A stretch of 64,000 nucleotides of DNA from Temnothorax longispinosus (Eukaryota > Arthropoda > Insecta > Hymenoptera > Formicidae), in contig NC_092364.1 of assembly GCF_030848805.1 (NCBI RefSeq), positions 8,639,770 through 8,703,769 of the forward strand. Reading direction: 5' to 3'. The position numbers and the translations under genes are program-made. The notes under the pieces were generated by a model. The model searched no databases and was not told where the DNA came from. It saw only the letters and a list, made by a program, of their open reading frames with translations. This document shows, in pieces, positions 58,106-64,000 of this stretch. Each line of letters begins with the position of its first letter. The first letter of the stretch is position 1.

Positions 58106-58464
58106 AATACATATAAGTAATAAGTAATACATATATGTATATGTAAGATTATAATGTAAGTACGTATAAGTAAGTATTGTACAAACTTTTAATAGTAGTA
58201 TTTATATATTTGATGATCATAAGAAGTGTATAGTATATAGTGTATGTACGCTTCTTATTTTTCACAGATTCATAAATCAAACAATCGAAATAATTTGCTT
58301 TTATGAATATAATTGTATTAGAAATGCAAAATATACTGAAAAAAATTATGCAAAAATTAGTGCACGTTTATACATGTTTTTTAAGTTTCGTGTGATAGTA
58401 TTGTACAGCTTGCTGTTCTATAACATTCCGCGGTTTTCCGGTATATTTACCTCTAAGTATCTTA

Positions 58465-59878
58465 TTAATATTTACACCATTGAGGAATATAAAAATATTC
58501 TATTATTACTTGTAAAAAAATTGTAGTAAAATCCTGTTTGTGTTCTGCACATTTAAAATATGAAAAATTAATATGTTCTTCAATAATCGTACTTAACTTT
58601 TTAGATATGTTAGTACGAAAACATACAGATGACATCTTATTCTCGCATGTAATAAAAGCAATATTTACAGCACGTTCAGTATCTTTTAATAAGATAGCTT
58701 CTTTGCAAAAAGAACAACTTTTAAAAGGCTGCATAGATAATAATTTTTTAGTAATAATTTTGTAATTATCAGTATTTGCACTTTTATTTTGTACTGATAT
58801 AGACGTATCATTAATTTCGGCTATTTCTTCTATATCTGAATTTGAAGTATGTCGTATTTCAATACTATTTTCAACAAAGTGTCGCAACGAAAATAAAGCT
58901 TCTCCATCGTTATCAATTTCACAATTCCCACCTACAGTACGTTTACCCGTTAGATTGTTTATCAATAATGTTTTAAAAGAGGATTCAAAATTTGCACACG
59001 TAGGATTAACATTACGCCTATTATGACTCCTTATTAGTCTAAAAAAATTTTCTAGTGGATCTTGATTTATATATCGTGTCTTCAAACATTTTATTCCTGC
59101 TTTATTTACAAGTGCCCATATTTTTTTAAAGCCTTTCACAGTTGTTATCCAATTTTTTAAAGAAGGAGTAGAAATTGGTTTTTTTGTTGTTTTATTAACA
59201 AACCTCATGTCGTGTAAAAATTTTATGGCATCATTCCAAAAAGAATGGTGCTGGCTTCTTTTTGTTACAGCAACTCGCAAGGGTGTATCTGACTGAAGTT
59301 GAAGTCCATTTACGGAGTCAAACAGCTTATTGAAAAAATCCAAAACTTTGGCTGTTACAAATCCTTCCTTTTGTGGAATTTTTAATAGTCCAATATCCGT
59401 ATCGACAAAACCTTAATAAATAAAAATACTTTTCAATATTTCTTTGACTATGTGGGGAAAGACGAGAACTCTTTGGAGTGTTTTCTATCTGTATCTCAAT
59501 GTGCTGTTCTTCTTCTGCAATTATATTAACATTCTCTTCGTTTAATTGCATATTATTGTCTAGAATATTGACATTTTGAGCACTTGTACTCGACTGAGGT
59601 ATATCTTTGGTTCTTTGATGAAATAAATTGAGAGTTGGTACAGCATTATGTTTTAATCGTCTGCGTTTCAAACTAAAAATATATGCATCTGGACTGAAAT
59701 GCAAATAACAAATTTTACATTTTCGAATATCCTCTTCTGACAAAAAGTTTAATTCGGGCATTGCTATTATATTGAGCCATTTCTCCGCTATTTTCTGATC
59801 TTTGGGGGAAAAATGTCCAGGAGTCTTAGTATTTGACGTACATCGTGGTATAACACATTTCCATCCAATTTTGGCCAT
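58465..59878 (-). pseudogene. P-element-like transposase with internal deletion (THAP + C-terminal region)
   Basis: The start MAKIGWKCVIPRC opens a THAP zinc finger (C-x4-C; conserved Trp; CYLHF; AVPT). A linker follows to about 59430. There the frame changes and the sequence jumps to the C-terminal part (VTAKVLDFFNKLFDSVNGLQ, RSQHHSFWNDAIKFLHDM, TRYINQDPLENFFRLIRSHN). The coiled coil and the RNase H-like catalytic core are missing. This resembles KP-type deletion derivatives of the Drosophila P element, which keep the DNA-binding end. The C-terminal frame (58465-59343) is intact and ends FYIPQWCKY. Confidence 0.85.
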
Positions 59879-59999
59879 TCTACACAACAAAATTGTTCAA
59901 ATTTAAAAGTAATTTCATTAATGCATCATACATCAAATGATATAAATATTCGAATAACAAAAAATGATAAATAGATATATAGACACGAATAAGCGCCGA

Positions 60000-61663
60000 A
60001 ACCCAGGGAATACCTTTCTTATCTGTTCGGCTGCTCTGCTCTACTATCTAATCGTTCGTTATGTTTCCTCGCGCAACCGTCTCGGCAATGTAAACAAACA
60101 GGTGAAGGGCAACGAGGGTCAATAAATTTCCGAAATAAAGTCCCGTCACGAATACGTTGTTCGGCGCGAGTCACTAGAAAATGAGAGATTCTTCCACAAA
60201 AGATATGTCTCTGAAAGCACTCTCCTTTAAAAATCAATGCAAAAAGAAAGCTCCAATGAGATCCAAGTATCGCGGAATCTTTCTTTCCCTTTCCTTGGAA
60301 TCAGCGAAACGATTTCAGGTAGACTCGCCTTCTTGTCCTTAATTGGAGCAAAGCGGCCTAGAAGAATAAACTCTTGTTTCTCCCGTGTTTCTTCGTAAAG
60401 AGGAAGAAAATGTTAAATGTCCGACTTTTTGAACATACCGGACCTCACAATAGCTTATTTCCGTTATCGAGATAATTATTCGACGTTAGATATGGTCAGT
60501 TTTCTACGTATCCGCTGCCTGTATATCACTCGCACAATTTGATACAGAAGGAATATATGTAAGCCGTCGTGGAAGCGGTGGAAGCAGAGTACAGCGCAGA
60601 CTGCTCATATACCTAGTTATTTTTAATTTAATTTACATTAAATTACTAATAATACATTAAATACTATTAACATTTGTTATAAATAATTTTCACGCTAAAT
60701 ATACTTAGTCCATAAAACTATCTCTTACTTTTCAAATCTTTTGACAAGTTGATACAACTACTAGAGGCTACCAGTTGCTGTCAGTGCTGAAAAGCTCAGT
60801 TTCTACTAGTTTCTACTTTCACGTTTACTTTTCACTACTTCTACTTTTCACTACCTTTTCACTCTTTCTCACACTAAATATTTCTAAATATTCCAATATG
60901 AATAAGTATACAAATAACCTCTAATATTGATACTTCTATTCATCTTTATAATTCTTCATCCTTAATTTGTCGAATAATATCGATATCTTCAGAAATATTC
61001 TAAACATTAGGAAAGAAATTTACAATTAATATTGTTTTTTTAAGATATGTTAACAAAATATTAAATATTATGATTTCCCAAAAATTTTTTTGATAAAATA
61101 TTACGTCAACAAAATAATCTGAATTCGATTTAAATTATTTGATATATGTAGTTTTTTTTATATTTTATGTTACATTGTGATAATTTTTAATTATTATTCA
61201 AATGTAAGGATAAGGATAAAGATAATTTTTTAAATAGAATTTTTTATAACTAGTTAAAATAAAACGATTTAATAAAGTTACATTTGAAAAATAAATAAAG
61301 CATTACATTAGTAATATATAAATGTCATAAATATAAAATATTCAAGAAATATAATATAGAAGTTTTACAACTCTATCTGTCTGAGTAGGATAAGGAATAA
61401 TAATTTTAAAGACATAAATTAATGGAAGATAATAAAATTTCAAGATATTTTTAACTAGTAAAAAAAATTTATTTTTTACATATGTAGCGCAAATTTTTTT
61501 AAAATATATACAGATTATTTTTTCAACATGATTGTGTTATACATATCTCTACAAAGGTATGAACAGTAATATATATCATTAATTAATGTTATTGCAGACT
61601 CGATTGCAGATTAAATGTCTCGATGTTATATTATATGACATATGTATATAATGCGATAATTAC
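60000..61663. other. AT-rich stretch without recognised genes
   Basis: 60000-60600 is slightly GC-richer with small ORFs lacking domains; 60600-61660 is very AT-rich. Possibly non-coding parts of the two P-like elements. Confidence 0.4.
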
Positions 61664-61775
61664 TACGTTTACGCGAGCGTTACTTTTTTAGAAACTTACG
61701 ATAATTTACTCCACGTAAACGAGTGAATTATCATAAGTTACTACAGAAGTAACGCTCGCGTAAATGTTAATGTAA
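61664..61775. mobile_element. MITE (ACGTTTACGCGAGCGTTACT family), copy 2
   Basis: TACGTTTACGCGAGCGTTAC and complement around CTTACGATAATTTACTCC. Shorter relative of 57925-58105. Confidence 0.8.
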
Positions 61776-61956
61776 ATTAACTTTAATATAATCTAGTAAT
61801 CTAGTATATATATATAATCTAGTATATATAAGTCTAGTAATAATTTTTAATCATTGAGTACAATTAAAACTTAGTACAACATATAAAAATATAAATACGA
61901 TACACAATACACATTATATATACAAAAAACTATGTATAAATTTAATTTTTATTTAC

Positions 61957-63074
61957 CTGTTATGTCCCACAACAATCAGAAGAAAGATTATATTTTTGCT
62001 TTAAATCTTCTAATAATGTGCTTAAGCTGTTTGTTTTCTTTTTTTTACGTGAAAGTTGAGTTCGCAAACGTTTTATAGTGATATTTTTCTTTCTTGTCGT
62101 TTCTCTTAACATTTTAATGACATTTATCATATTTCATCTCGAGACATATTTTCTATTAGGGCATCCGTTATCTCTCCAGGATATCTAATCTTCTTAGTAA
62201 ACGTTGCAACACTTTTATCCACAATGTATTCCTCAACTTGCATATTGGAAAAGAATACATCAGTTTCTTCGCTACAATGATGACTACTTCTGGCTGTTTC
62301 TTTTTCAATATTTTCTTGTAGCTCATTTAAATTAATTTCACTAGCTTCATTATATTTAACTACATTTTTATCTTGAATAATTAGCTGGTTTATTTGAAAT
62401 TGCTCAATTTCTTCGATTTCGTTAAGATTTAAATTATCTTCATTTTCAGATATTGTCTTACTGTAAAAATATTCAATTAATAAACAATTTGATTAATTAA
62501 AGAAAAAAGAGAATAATATATATTTAATACATATTTCATTTATATATTCAAATTATAAAAAGTATCTTAAAGCATATTGCGTTAAAATTAAAACATTTTT
62601 TTATTAATAAACAGAAAAAAATAAAAAACTGAATGTTTTATTATAAATGGTTTTTATTATATTTTACCTTTGTTCTGCATTAGGAAATACGCTTGGGACA
62701 GCATTCTTTTTCAAACGAACACTTTGCAGTCCAAATTGTTCAATTTGGTCTTTCGAAAAGTGTTTGATGCAGATTCTACTGTATTTTAAGGGACTACAAG
62801 CATTACTTTGTTTGTTTAAAACAAGTAATGCATTTATCCATTTTTCCTTTAGTTTCTTATCAGTGGGGAATCTGAAAATATAATAGAATTATATTCTTAA
62901 AATATGAAAGATTATTTGCTATAACCATATATATGTATATATATATATACACATACATATTTATTTAAGGTTAACTTTGACTTACCCGTACATAGGCACG
63001 ATAGACTTATGTCTTTCAGTCTTCCTTTTGTATTTTCTCGATGTGCATCCTTCAACAAAACAATAAGCGACCAT
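61957..63074 (-). pseudogene. P-element-like 5' part: THAP domain and coiled coil only, three exons
   Basis: Exons 63074-62986, 62871-62668 and 62460-61957 join in phase. They give MVAYCFVEGCTSRKYKRKTE, then KWINALLVLNKQSNACS, CIKHFSKDQIEQFG and AVPSVF, a complete THAP finger. Exon 3 is acidic, then after a frameshift near 62130 basic and coiled-coil-like (TIKRLRTQLSRKKKKTN; TLLEDLKQKYNL). It ends next to a donor-like ACAGGTAAAT at 61957. The catalytic domain expected after that donor was not found, so the element is truncated. The sequence differs clearly from 58465-59878. Confidence 0.8.
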
Positions 63075-64000
63075 ATTGTTGTATATTATACTGATTTTTT
63101 CAGTCAATTTATTTATAATAACAAAATACTCGTAAAAACACGTGCACGTGTACATGATTGATATGACCGACATGACCGACGTGACCAATACGTTATCGAC
63201 ATGACGTCGGTTTTAGTTCACGCATTTCTCAACTAGTCGATGTCGGCGCGATACATCTTGACATCCAGTCTGAAGTTGCTGCTAGCAGTCCATGTTATAT
63301 AGTCAAAGCACGCGAGGGATTCGTGAGTATCAAGTTGTATTCGCGTGATTGCACCAGATGTACGTGCCGCGAACATAGGCGAAAAGTGAAAGTCCGGGAG
63401 TGGGAGCGACTCGGCAAAGTGGGGAGGCCAAGCGAGAGCCATCGCTCGAGGCAGTCTCTCGGGTATAGCCGTGGCGAACACACGTATTACACTCTGTACT
63501 ATCAGCATACGAGTTATACTTTACAACCGAGAACTCCCGTGTACTATCGCGTAAAAATCACTCGTCTTAACAATAGCGAGGGGCACTTAGTTGCCAAATA
63601 CAGTAAAGTGTTAGCAACAATACATCGAGTAGAAATTCGGATACATTGTTAATTAACGGAAGTGCATATCGAGTATATAACAACCGCGAGCATTGGGTTA
63701 TGCGGATACGGAATATTGTGCGGACATTAATTCAGTGTATATAACAACCGGATACTCCTGCGTTAATTGTGCGCACGAACATTGTATGATAGAGTGACAA
63801 TCACGGCCGAGCGCGTGATCATAGGAAGATAGTCTCGGGGCACCGAGTCCTCTGACGGGATTAATTATTAGGAACGAAAGCATCGTATTGACGAAACTAA
63901 TAAGCCGAGATACGCAAATTAATTAATTGTGCAACTTTTATTGAAAAAAGCGTCATCCACACCGGGGCGTAATACCATCTTAGTGAAGCACCTTTATGAC
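63075..64000. other. Unassigned GC-richer end of the window
   Basis: Repeated short motifs such as GAGTATATAACAACCG (63669-63684) and GTGTATATAACAACCG (63736-63751) suggest a TATA-containing duplicated unit, perhaps an LTR or element terminus continuing past the window. No coding region recognised. Confidence 0.4.

Noticed and set aside
63323..63652. 109-aa ORF near the right edge
   Set aside because: No recognisable domain, overlaps ORFs on the other strand, and the surrounding sequence has duplicated TATA-like motifs more typical of an element terminus.

Overview
This window is AT-rich eukaryotic DNA with short spliced introns, many simple repeats and a dense, nested transposon landscape. 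The recognisable host-gene pieces (an ARFGEF/BIG-type Arf GEF, a GAPVD1-type Rab5 GEF, an ANKRD28-type ankyrin protein and a sorting-nexin PX exon) read like arthropod proteins. With this transposon mix I infer an insect, probably an ant or other hymenopteran. No intact host gene was found; almost everything I can name is a transposon, a transposon fragment, or host-gene fragments carried by or lying beside transposons.

Layout. 1-3.7 kb: a PIF/Harbinger element with an intact three-exon transposase (minus) and a broken MADF/BESS partner (plus), with a TTA-flanked MITE in the partner gene. 3.7-8 kb: nested Harbinger-type MITEs, then a decayed Mutator-like (PF20700-type) transposase fused to a DEDDh exonuclease. 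8.5-10.1 kb: a TTAA-flanked element and a TA-flanked MITE. 10.7-31.6 kb: one non-LTR retrotransposon (LINE) whose ORF1 zinc knuckle is split at a TTAA by a 16.2-kb TTAA-flanked insertion. That insertion holds a 153-bp tandem array, long inverted repeats and a second Mutator-like gene encoding transposase + YqaJ-type nuclease + Ulp1-type protease modules. 31.9-37.3 kb: MITEs, a degenerate TTAA element, a sorting-nexin exon fragment, an unequal-armed palindrome of 90-bp repeats that stay open for 437 codons, and a four-exon ankyrin-gene fragment. 37.6-38.9 kb: a second Harbinger transposase, apparently intact. 39-50.9 kb: palindromic elements, minisatellites, tRNA-like sequences inside repeats, LINE and P-element fragments, TTAA elements and a probable Copia-type LTR. 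53.5-57.1 kb: a 3.6-kb element with ~0.6-kb terminal inverted repeats and a perfect 9-bp target duplication, carrying fragments of two unrelated host genes. 58.4-63.1 kb: two P-element relatives that keep the THAP DNA-binding domain but have lost the catalytic core.

The central observations are (i) a Pack-MULE-like element in an animal genome with pieces of an Arf GEF and a Rab5 GEF between long TIRs; (ii) a TTAA transposon family (ends GGGGATGCTAAAGC) whose 16-kb copy interrupts the LINE exactly at a TTAA; (iii) two Mutator-like transposases fused to different nuclease modules; and (iv) several insertions whose empty sites occur elsewhere in the same window, fixing their target duplications (TA, TAA, TTA).

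Limits: all identifications come from reading motifs by eye. Frameshifts and stops could be decay or assembly error, and repeat edges without target duplications are approximate.
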